Shown: positions 18,078 to 24,206 of the stretch, piece by piece
Layout of the letters: each line of letters begins with the position of its first letter
Position numbering within the stretch: position 1 is the stretch's first letter
Assembly (NCBI GenBank): GCA_944323785.1
Contig: CALUTU010000003.1
Coordinates: 1-64,000 of the forward strand
DNA from: an uncultured Bacteroidales bacterium
Lineage (GTDB): Bacteria; Bacteroidota; Bacteroidia; Bacteroidales; UBA932
Reading direction: 5' to 3'
DNA: 64,000 nucleotides
The notes under the pieces: generated by a model
Told to the model about the DNA's origin: nothing
The model's database searches: none
The model's input: the letters and a program-made list of their open reading frames with translations, nothing else
Position numbers and translations under genes: made by a program

Positions 18078-19007
18078 ATGAAAAAAATATTACTGACAGC
18101 AATCCTCATCCTCACCGCCGGCATATACTGCAACGCTGAGAACAAGACATTTATCAGAGAGTACCATTATCAGGCAGGAGAGAGCGACAGCAAAATCTCC
18201 TCACGCACAAAAGCCCTCACGGAAGTCAAGCGGCTCCTGCTGGAGGAAATCGGAGTCTATCTCGAAAGCTACATCAACTACAGTGAGGAAAAGACCGAGA
18301 ACCGCATATCCAGTCAGTTCCTGAAAAAGGAGATAGAGCAGATATCGGCGGGCATTACCGAGACATCCATCCTGGAGGAGAACTGGACCGGTGTAGAATA
18401 CTACATCAAGGCCGAGATAACAGTTGACCCCGATGATGTGATCCGTCAGCTCAACCGCAGTATCGAACACCGCAAGGCCAGCGTGGTCGTGGACAGCCTC
18501 AACATGCTTCTGACCGAGGCCAACACTTCTATCAAAGCCAAGGAATCCGAAATCGCATCACTGCGGCAAAGTCTGGAAAACGAGCAGGAGAAACTGCGTC
18601 AGCAGGAGGAGAACCTGCAGAGACTCAACAAGGAGCTTTCCAACCTCAAATCCAGATACACCCAGATTGCCAAGCAGGAGCAGGCCGTCCAGTCCGAGAT
18701 AGACCGCATCCGCCGCGCCTTCGCCCAGAAAACCTCCAAGGCATCGCAGGTCCTCATCGGCATGAACACTGATGATGTACTGAGCCTTTGCGGAGAGCCA
18801 CGCTCAACCAAGACATTATACTTCGAAATAGCAGGCAGGCCATCAGCCGGAGACGCATGGGACTATGGAGACATCACAATAATATTTGACCAAGTAGGAG
18901 TTGAATACAGAGGAGGTATTGTTATTAAAGGTGTGAAAACGGAAAATCTTTCTCTCTTTGGCGTAGAGCTCTGCCGAAATCTCCTCGGTTCCCTCTATTC
19001 CGAATAA
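18078..19007 (+). CDS. Secreted coiled-coil protein with BamE-like end, function unknown
   Basis: The 309-residue protein has a signal peptide (MKKILLTAILILTAGIYCNA). Residues ~25-130 resemble LPP20-like or FlgT-N-like domains (REYHYQAGESDSKISSRTKA, then a conserved amphipathic helix). A long coiled coil covers ~150-215 (repeated E, Q, L and K). The C-terminal ~80 residues (LIGMNTDDVLSLCGEPRSTK then DAWDYGDITIIFDQVGV) have the pattern of a BamE/SmpA fold, with GM-T-DDVL-L-GEP. The combination suggests a periplasmic envelope protein. It is the only gene of its unit. I do not know a function. Confidence 0.65.
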   Translation: MKKILLTAILILTAGIYCNAENKTFIREYHYQAGESDSKISSRTKALTEVKRLLLEEIGVYLESYINYSEEKTENRISSQFLKKEIEQISAGITETSILEENWTGVEYYIKAEITVDPDDVIRQLNRSIEHRKASVVVDSLNMLLTEANTSIKAKESEIASLRQSLENEQEKLRQQEENLQRLNKELSNLKSRYTQIAKQEQAVQSEIDRIRRAFAQKTSKASQVLIGMNTDDVLSLCGEPRSTKTLYFEIAGRPSAGDAWDYGDITIIFDQVGVEYRGGIVIKGVKTENLSLFGVELCRNLLGSLYSE

Positions 19008-19039
19008 TCACAGTTTTATCAAGATAACACAACACGGGC

Positions 19040-19111
19040 ATGAAAGACAAGCACGAGAACGACATTGACAGATTTTTTGAAAATCTAAAAGACTATCGCC
19101 TATGGGATTAG
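19040..19111 (+). pseudogene. short remnant ORF before hicAB
   Basis: The 23-residue reading frame is MKDKHENDIDRFFENLKDY plus RLWD and then TAG. The same-frame continuation LFAVRQRY matches the duplicated segment at 20059-20119 (FEKLDDYMPRRQLFAARQRC). It looks like a fragment of a once longer gene, not a working protein, but the parent is not recognised. Confidence 0.4.
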
Positions 19112-19188
19112 CTGTTTGCAGTCCGTCAAAGATACAAAGTTTGAAAGCAATTCACAACTGGTTGCTGGCGCAGAAAATGATGAAAATT

Positions 19189-19218
19189 TTGCAAATTATA
19201 GCATTTTTGCTATATTTG
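19189..19218 (+). promoter_or_regulatory. hicA promoter
   Basis: TTG (19189-19191), a 19-nt gap, then TATATTTG (19211-19218), a perfect -7 box 30 nt before the hicA ATG. Confidence 0.7.
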
Positions 19219-19248
19219 CAGTGTCTTTAACAAACGGTCTTTCAAATC

Positions 19249-19434
19249 ATGAAGTACAATCAGTTATTTGCGGAGCTTACCGCAGCCGGTTGTAGCGTTC
19301 TCAAACACGGCTCGAACCACGATATCTGGTTCAGCCCCCTTACGGGAAACAGATTCCCGCTGCCGAGACACGGCGGACAGGAAGTCCCGAAAGGGATGGA
19401 ACGCAAGGCAAGAAAGGTTCTTCTGGGGGAGTAA
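19249..19434 (+). CDS. hicA: HicA-type mRNA interferase toxin
   Basis: The 61-residue protein has the small double-stranded-RNA-binding-like fold of HicA toxins, which cleave mRNA on translating ribosomes. The signature LKHGSNHDIWFSPLTGNRFPLPRHGGQEVPKG is visible in two parts: the catalytic histidine context KHGSNHDIW (residues ~19-27) and the PRHGGQEVPKGM segment (~39-50). Length is typical. Its stop codon lies in the loop of a hairpin, and hicB follows after about 100 nt, in the usual toxin-first order. Confidence 0.9.
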   Translation: MKYNQLFAELTAAGCSVLKHGSNHDIWFSPLTGNRFPLPRHGGQEVPKGMERKARKVLLGE

Positions 19435-19448
19435 TCCCCCGGCCTTTC
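19412..19448 (+). terminator. hairpin over the hicA stop codon
   Basis: GGGGGA (19425-19430) pairs with TCCCCC (19435-19440), nested in GAAAGG/CCTTTC (19412-19417 / 19443-19448), followed by TTTT. The hicA TAA is in the loop, so ribosomes ending on hicA would disrupt it. Confidence 0.5.
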
Positions 19449-19487
19449 TTTTCTCATGACTGAAAGTCCGGATTTGTTGAGACAAAC

Positions 19488-19508
19488 GGGACGGTATAAT
19501 GCCGTCCC
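19488..19508 (+). terminator. second hairpin between hicA and hicB
   Basis: GGGACGG (19488-19494) pairs with CCGTCCC (19502-19508) and is followed by TGATTTTT. It lies 25 nt before the hicB start and would reduce readthrough into the antitoxin gene unless another promoter exists. Confidence 0.5.
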
Positions 19509-19533
19509 TGATTTTTGAATATTGAGTTGGTAT

Positions 19534-19929
19534 ATGAAAGTAACGGCTATTATGGAAAAGGCGAAGGACGGAAACTTCTCATGCTTCGTCGAGGACGACC
19601 TTCCTGGATTCGGGCTGGCGGGCTACGGAAGTACCGCCGCCGAGGCCAGGGCGGACATGCTGCTCGCCTGGGCCGAGATCCGGGAGGACATGGCCGCCGA
19701 GGGTCTGGAAGTCCCTGAGCTGGAGTTCGTCTACAAGTACGACATGCAGTCATTCTTTGACTGCTTCCCGTTCCTGAATGTCTCCAAGGTGGCCGAGCTG
19801 GCCGGCATCAACCCGTCGCTGATGAGGCAGTATACCTCGGGCGTGGCCAATGCCGGGCAGAAGCAATATGACAGAATACGTAATGCTGTCCGGAAGATTT
19901 CACGCGAGCTTTCGGAAGCCACGTTCTAG
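19534..19929 (+). CDS. hicB: HicB-type antitoxin with C-terminal DNA-binding domain
   Basis: The 131-residue antitoxin has a degraded-RNase-H HicB domain (MKVTAIMEKAKDGNFSCFVE, then DLPGFGLAGYGSTAAEARADM) that binds and blocks HicA. The C-terminal helix-turn-helix (FLNVSKVAELAGINPSLMRQ, then YTSGVANAGQKQYDRIRNAV) should bind the operator. I chose ATG 19534 over an in-frame TTG 12 nt upstream because the fold starts there. A terminator follows the stop. HicB normally autorepresses the pair. Confidence 0.9.
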   Translation: MKVTAIMEKAKDGNFSCFVEDDLPGFGLAGYGSTAAEARADMLLAWAEIREDMAAEGLEVPELEFVYKYDMQSFFDCFPFLNVSKVAELAGINPSLMRQYTSGVANAGQKQYDRIRNAVRKISRELSEATF

Positions 19930-20267
19930 AGATAGTGTACCGCCGTGAGGCGATGACCGTTTATTAAGACAACCGGGCCGGCCTGGAAGGACATACATCT
20001 TCCGGCCGGTCCTATTTTTTTGCAGCGGTGACTTCGGTATGTCCGGGGCTCCGCTTTTTATTTGAAAAATTAGATGATTATATGCCAAGGCGACAGCTGT
20101 TTGCAGCCCGTCAAAGATGCTGATAGGCTGATAAAGTTATCAGATAGGGATGCCTCGCATAGATTAAGTGTGCAGTCGTACCGCCTCTTCACCCCGGCAT
20201 TTGCTGGGGTGTCGTATTACATAGACTTATAGGATAACCATATTACTTTTGTTTTTACAAATAATCA
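19930..20267. other. gap after hicB with three hairpins and repeat copy 2
   Basis: It holds the hicB terminator (19978-20021), the second 61-nt flanking repeat (20059-20119), a 7-bp inverted repeat CTGATAA-AG-TTATCAG (20129-20144), and a 9-bp stem CACCCC...GGGGTG (20190-20211). No ORF is supported. Confidence 0.75.
19978..20021 (+). terminator. hicB terminator
   Basis: An 11-bp GC-rich stem with one bulged T (19978-20009) is followed by TCCTATTTTTTT, a clear intrinsic terminator shape. Confidence 0.8.
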
Positions 20268-20350
20268 CGTTATCTTTGTGATGCGGTGGAGTGCGCCCAC
20301 AAGGGTGGCGTTTGTCGCTCCGAGCCGACAGGAATGTCGGCTTATATTAT
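20249..20350 (+). ncRNA. predicted small transcript A, promoter plus hairpin end
   Basis: TTG (20249-20251), a 19-nt gap, and TATCTTTG (20271-20278) form a good promoter. Downstream the RNA could fold as GGAGUG/CGCUCC enclosing a CGCCC/GGGUG stem with an ACAA loop. A second hairpin AGCCGACA/TGTCGGCT (20323-20342) ends in TTATATTATT. The first 54 nt (20268-20321) recur at 20941-20994 with three mismatches, while the terminal hairpin differs. No protein is encoded. It may be a small RNA gene; no expression evidence is available. Confidence 0.4.
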
Positions 20351-20994
20351 TAAAGGCCTATCTCTTGACAAATTTTCAAAAGGGTGCCTATTAATAGAAC
20401 TAATCTTTTCTGAACGGATTGAAATCCGGATCTTCACCTTCTTCCGGCTCATATCCGTCAAGGATTGCATTGGTATTGGCTTCATCCTGCCAACGCTCGA
20501 ATACTGCTCTGTCTGCCTCGTCCCAACCGGCACGTTCTTCTGGGGTCATCGCTGCTCGTTGTGTTTCTATGCGTTTGATCGCTTCGTCACACTTCCTTTG
20601 CCATTCATGGCTTTCATCGACCAATTTTTCAAAATCGGCAATGGTCATTTTGTTGAAGTCCTCCGTAAGGCATCCTCCATGACAATCCTTGTAGGTAAAT
20701 TCTGTAACACGGTTGTCCTTACCAAATTGTCTTATCACTTTTACTCCTTTAATCATTGATTGCTCAATAAGTTTAACGTTAATAATGCCATCGCGTTCTT
20801 CAGGTACAAGTAACAAAAACTTCGTGCCTCTATCAAACATCATCTCACGCTGGTTTGCAAAATTAAAGATACCATTAATTCTAATATTTTACTGATGCCA
20901 AGCCCGTTTTTATTACAAATTTCAAGAATTACATTTTTTGCGTTATCTTTGTGATGCGGTGGAGTGCGCCCGCAAGGGTGGCGTCTGCCGCTCC
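20268..20994. repeat. 54-nt direct repeats flanking an orphan gene
   Basis: Copies at 20268-20321 and 20941-20994 differ at three positions. Each begins CGTTATCTTTGTGATGCGG and so carries a complete -7 box. The orphan gene between them reads on the opposite strand. Confidence 0.9.
20400..20843 (-). CDS. Orphan hypothetical protein
   Basis: I do not recognise this 147-residue protein. Residues ~1-65 alternate strands (MFDRGTKFLLLVPEE, VKLIEQSMIKGVKVIRQFG, RVTEFTYKDCHGGCLTED). Residues ~66-120 are helical and rich in Glu, Arg and Trp (ADFEKLVDESHEWQRKCDEA). The tail is acidic (EPEEGEDPDFNPFRKD). There is no signal peptide, so it is probably cytoplasmic. The first two codons are both ATG. A TAATTTTG box (20858-20865, minus strand) lies just upstream. 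It is alone between two homologous promoter repeats and probably accessory. Confidence 0.6.
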   Translation of the reverse strand: MMFDRGTKFLLLVPEERDGIINVKLIEQSMIKGVKVIRQFGKDNRVTEFTYKDCHGGCLTEDFNKMTIADFEKLVDESHEWQRKCDEAIKRIETQRAAMTPEERAGWDEADRAVFERWQDEANTNAILDGYEPEEGEDPDFNPFRKD

Positions 20995-21229
20995 CCTGCC
21001 ACCGGACTTTTATCTGCCCGGTGGCAGATGTTTTACACCACCTTTTATCAAATCACACATATCTGATCATCAACACTTTACCTATCTAACGTCATGCTAA
21101 GTGGAGATGATTCCTGCCAAAGCAGACGTTTTGGCCATCACTGATACTGACGGTACGGGACGCAAGCAGCATAAGCGGCAGGCATGAATGTGAAAGTACT
21201 TCGGAGTGCCGGTTGCCGGGGGTGAGGTG
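20844..21229. other. gap with second promoter repeat and hairpin
   Basis: It holds the orphan gene's -7 box (20858-20865), the second 54-nt repeat and its hairpin. From 21030 to 21229 I see nothing convincing. Confidence 0.7.
20941..21035 (+). ncRNA. predicted small transcript B, promoter plus terminator
   Basis: This is the second 54-nt copy. TATCTTTG (20945-20952) is perfect but no good -33 TTG is visible. The fold is conserved and the inner loop reads GCAA, a GNRA tetraloop. A perfect 10-bp hairpin CTGCCACCGG/CCGGTGGCAG (20996-21005 / 21018-21027) follows, then ATGTTTTAC. The terminal hairpin is unrelated to that of copy A, which supports a shared transcript body with independent terminators. 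Confidence 0.4.
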
Positions 21230-22021
21230 CTACTCGGCCGGAGTGCGGAAGTCGAGGAAGCCGGAGGGAAGGTGCATACCGGCGACGAGAAGACGGTGGT
21301 CACGGGCGTATTGAACCATGCGCTTGCGGGTAGCAATGGAAGTCTGAGAATCCATGTCGTAGGCCGCGCATATCTCCCGATGGTCGAGCTGCAGGGCCAG
21401 GCCATGGATTACGTCACCCCAGATGAGAATGTCATCCACCTGAAATGCAGTATGGCCGGGAGTATGGCCGACAGCATCTATAGCCTCAACCCCATATGGC
21501 AGCGTGTCCCCGAATGCGAACAGATGCAGGCAGTCCCGGTAGGCCTCCATAGTGCGCACTGCCTGAGCGTTGGCCCCCGCAGGCATAGCCATCCAGGCAT
21601 CATACTCTGCCTGTGAAGCATAGACCTGGGCCTCGGTATAGACCGGCGCACCGGACGCATCCAGCATACCTCCGATATGGTCTCCATGAAAATGCGTGAT
21701 AAACAGATAGTCGATATCCGCAGGCGAGAGTCCCAGCGAGTCCAGACCTCCGCGGATACCGCCGTCGGGAAGTCCGAGGCCCGTATCGAAGAGAAGCCAT
21801 TTGCCGTCCTTCTGAATCAGAAAGGCACTCATGGAAGAAGGCACCTCGTCCACCAGGCCCAAGCTTTCCACCAAAGTACTGTCCGCATCGGGGAACAGGC
21901 TCAGGGACTGCCCTGCCGCCTTGTCACACAGCCAGAAGATTTCTGTTTCAGATTTGCCCGAGCACCCGCCCGCCAGGAATGCCACCACCACAGCGGCAGC
22001 CGTCAATACATCATGTCTCAT
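21230..22021 (-). CDS. Metallo-beta-lactamase-fold hydrolase lipoprotein
   Basis: The 263-residue protein has a lipobox (AFLAGGCSG) and an MBL fold. Metal ligands are visible in ITHFHGDHIGG (HxHxDH), VGHTPGHTAF, ILIWGDVIH and AGMHLP. This arrangement resembles lactonase-like and other general MBL hydrolases; the substrate is not predictable. I chose ATG 22021 over an in-frame TTG three codons upstream because the signal starts MRHDVLTAAAVVVAFLAGG. A TAATTTTG box (22047-22054) with its -33 TTG at 21 nt lies upstream. It is a single-gene unit. Confidence 0.85.
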   Translation of the reverse strand: MRHDVLTAAAVVVAFLAGGCSGKSETEIFWLCDKAAGQSLSLFPDADSTLVESLGLVDEVPSSMSAFLIQKDGKWLLFDTGLGLPDGGIRGGLDSLGLSPADIDYLFITHFHGDHIGGMLDASGAPVYTEAQVYASQAEYDAWMAMPAGANAQAVRTMEAYRDCLHLFAFGDTLPYGVEAIDAVGHTPGHTAFQVDDILIWGDVIHGLALQLDHREICAAYDMDSQTSIATRKRMVQYARDHRLLVAGMHLPSGFLDFRTPAE

Positions 22022-22402
22022 AATTGTCAATACTTATCGTTTCCTGCAAAATTAACATTTTAATAATGAATATCGCAAAGATACCACTACGGCTGTCACC
22101 TCACTCGGCTTAAGGCTCTGTGACTCCAAAATCCAAAAAACCAATCCAATCAGGCTACGACTATGAGCTATGCCGGCAAATGATAAGTATTTTGACGCAA
22201 TGCAGCATCTGCATCAGCATACGGGCCGACACTGGCGGGTGCTTTATGGTTGACTGCCTGCCCCATCTACCAGAACCGGATTGTGTTGTTGCCTGTAATT
22301 TCATGGAATGAGTTTGCGGATAAGCGTATTATTTTAACACAATTGTAACAATTCTTTTGTGAAAATGTATCATATTTGCGCCGTCAATGAGTTGATACGG
22401 AT
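22022..22402. other. intergenic region between divergent genes
   Basis: It holds the MBL gene promoter (22047-22078, minus strand) and a weaker CATATTTG box (22371-22378, plus strand) before the DUF2490 gene. A 63-codon ORF at 22120 has no protein-like features and is not called. Confidence 0.65.
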
Positions 22403-23194
22403 ATGAACAGACTCCGCACCGCCATCGCTGCCATCTTGGCCACAGTCACAGCATTCTGCGCTGCGGCCCAGGAACACATCTACGAAGTATCGGAAGAGAT
22501 GAAGGACTCCGATTTCCAGCCCAGGGTGGATGTGGGCTTCGAGATTCCGCTGGCCGATGACTTTTCATTCACCATCAACAACGAGCTGCGTTTCCGCGAC
22601 AACTCCAAGCGGATAGACCGCAACTACCTTCAGGGATCTTTCTCATGGGAGACCTGCGACTACTTCAGCCTTGATGCCGGATACATCTTCCAGTCCATAC
22701 TGAATATCGGAGACCTGGAGTACAAACGGGAATGGCAATACCGTCACAGGGTATTCCTGGACCTTAAGGCCGAGTTAGAGCTGGACGACTGGAAGCTATC
22801 CCTGACCGAACGTCCGCTGGTCAATCTCCGTCCCTGGGCAGACGGCATCCATGACCCGAAAGCCGAATGGCTCATTCGTTCCAAGATCAAGGCCGACTAC
22901 GACATTCCCAAGACCGACCTCACTCCCTACGCTTTCTTCGAGCTATCCAACACCCTCAACACGGTGGACTACGGCGGAGGCCCCTTCGTAGACCGCCTGC
23001 GTTTCTGTCTGGGCATGAAGTGGGATTTCTCCGACTTCTGCAACATGGAGCTTTACTACTACTTTGACATCAAGAATGCCCGCGATGTCAGCTATACCCA
23101 TAACGATCAAGAAGACTTATACCGCATCTACCTCAACAAGGAGCGTCAGTACGTCCACGTCCTCGGTCTCTCATTCAACTTCGGCTGGGACTAA
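22403..23194 (+). CDS. DUF2490 family outer membrane protein
   Basis: The 263-residue protein has a signal peptide (IAAILATVTAFCAAAQ) and the pattern of a small beta-barrel: repeated amphipathic strands such as FSFTINNELRFRD, WQYRHRVFLDLKAEL and YVHVLGLSFNFGWD, with an aromatic C-terminal strand. The run of charged, aromatic strands matches DUF2490, an uncharacterised Bacteroidota family. It is probably in the outer membrane. The DUF1460 gene follows 64 nt after its stop. Confidence 0.75.
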   Translation: MNRLRTAIAAILATVTAFCAAAQEHIYEVSEEMKDSDFQPRVDVGFEIPLADDFSFTINNELRFRDNSKRIDRNYLQGSFSWETCDYFSLDAGYIFQSILNIGDLEYKREWQYRHRVFLDLKAELELDDWKLSLTERPLVNLRPWADGIHDPKAEWLIRSKIKADYDIPKTDLTPYAFFELSNTLNTVDYGGGPFVDRLRFCLGMKWDFSDFCNMELYYYFDIKNARDVSYTHNDQEDLYRIYLNKERQYVHVLGLSFNFGWD

Positions 23195-23258
23195 TCCGCA
23201 CCTTACATTCCGGGATAGCGGATTTTTGCGTACATTAGGGGCGTAATTGTCTTTATTT

Positions 23259-24122
23259 ATGAAAATACGTCTTCTGATTACGGCAATACTGACTGTCTCA
23301 ATGTTGAACAGCGCGGAGGCCTCCGTGCGGACATCTCCGCAGGATTCCCTTATCTACACCCGGACGATGCAGGAGCTGCTGCCCTATGCCGGCCTGCCCG
23401 CCGGAGAGCTGATGGTCAAGACTGCCGGAATGTTCTACGGCACACCGTACAAAGGCGGTACGTTGGAAACAGTCCCTGAAGCACTGACCGTCAACCTGCA
23501 CGAGACCGACTGCATCCTCCTGGTGGAGACCTGCACCGCCATGACCATTCTCCTGAAAGGCTGCACTGACGGCGGCATCCCATCGTTCGAGGACTTCTGC
23601 GCCATGCTCCGCACCCTGCGCTACCGCGACGGCATCACGGACGGCTACCCCTCCCGCCTGCACTACACCTCCGAATGGCTCCTGCAGGCCCAGGACAACG
23701 GATTTCTGAAGGAGGTAACGGCGGAGCTCGGCGGCATACCCCTGAACCAGGTATTCTCCTTCATGTCCTCCCATCGGGACAATTACCCCAGGCTGCGGGA
23801 GGATGACGGGGCACTGGAACTCATACGAAGGGCCGAGGAACGGCTGGACACCGCTGCCGCCTGTTTCTACATTCCTTCTGAGAAAATCCCTGAGATAGAG
23901 GACAGTATCCTGGACGGAGACATCATCTGTTTTGTAAGCACTATCTCCGGACTGGACATCACCCATACGGGCATCGCCTGCCGCAAAGAGGACGGCAGCC
24001 TGCATTTTATCCACGCCTCCATGAAAGAGGGGAAGGTGGTGCTGGAGACCCGTACCCTGACAGAATATGCCCGCAGCGGCATCCGCGTAGCCCGCCTCAA
24101 CCACATCTGTAAAAAAGGATAA
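23259..24122 (+). CDS. DUF1460 secreted amidase-like protein (NlpC/P60 fold)
   Basis: The 287-residue protein has a signal peptide (MKIRLLITAILTVSMLNSAEA). It matches DUF1460, a papain-like family that includes N-acetylmuramoyl-L-alanine amidase-type enzymes. A cysteine sits in HETDCILLVETCTA (about residue 86), and SGLDITHTGIA and LHFIHASMKEG supply histidines near the C-terminal end. I chose ATG 23259 over an in-frame TTG 12 nt upstream. It may cut or recycle peptidoglycan fragments in the periplasm. Confidence 0.78.
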   Translation: MKIRLLITAILTVSMLNSAEASVRTSPQDSLIYTRTMQELLPYAGLPAGELMVKTAGMFYGTPYKGGTLETVPEALTVNLHETDCILLVETCTAMTILLKGCTDGGIPSFEDFCAMLRTLRYRDGITDGYPSRLHYTSEWLLQAQDNGFLKEVTAELGGIPLNQVFSFMSSHRDNYPRLREDDGALELIRRAEERLDTAAACFYIPSEKIPEIEDSILDGDIICFVSTISGLDITHTGIACRKEDGSLHFIHASMKEGKVVLETRTLTEYARSGIRVARLNHICKKG

Positions 24123-24161
24123 ATTTCAAGGCCGGAGACAAGCACCTTAAGGATATTTTGC

Positions 24162-24191
24162 TAACTTTGTTTTCATACTGATTTATCCACA
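24162..24191 (+). promoter_or_regulatory. M16 peptidase -7 box and a DnaA-box-like site
   Basis: TAACTTTG (24162-24169) is a -7 box 37 nt before the start codon. A perfect DnaA box sequence TTATCCACA (24183-24191) lies in the leader. It is single, so its meaning is doubtful. Confidence 0.5.
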
Positions 24192-24206
24192 AAAACACTG
24201 ACTGAT

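Larger units (their letters stand above)
19008..19248. other. region with a gene remnant and the hicA promoter
   Basis: A 23-codon ORF (19040-19111) runs into a 61-nt segment duplicated after hicB. Reading past its TAG gives LFAVRQRYK in the same frame, similar to LFAARQRC at the second copy, which suggests decayed coding sequence. The hicA promoter follows. Confidence 0.6.
19073..20119. repeat. degenerate 61-nt direct repeats flanking hicAB
   Basis: Segments 19073-19133 and 20059-20119 align without gaps at 45 of 61 positions. The last 24 nt (19110-19133 and 20096-20119) match at 23 of 24. They bracket hicAB and its hairpins exactly, so the cassette may have entered, or been duplicated around, an older gene. 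Confidence 0.75.

Noticed and set aside
20286..20759. 157-codon open frame opposite the orphan gene
   Set aside because: It covers the repeat and the orphan gene in antisense, and the sequence is rich in unlikely Phe/Cys/Ile runs. The minus-strand frame has a better promoter and protein-like composition.
22120..22311. 63-codon ORF between the MBL and DUF2490 genes
   Set aside because: No recognisable motif, signal or promoter, and Cys-rich random-looking composition.
24183..24191. regulatory DnaA box in the M16 peptidase leader
   Set aside because: A single 9-mer match may be chance, and there is no second box nearby.
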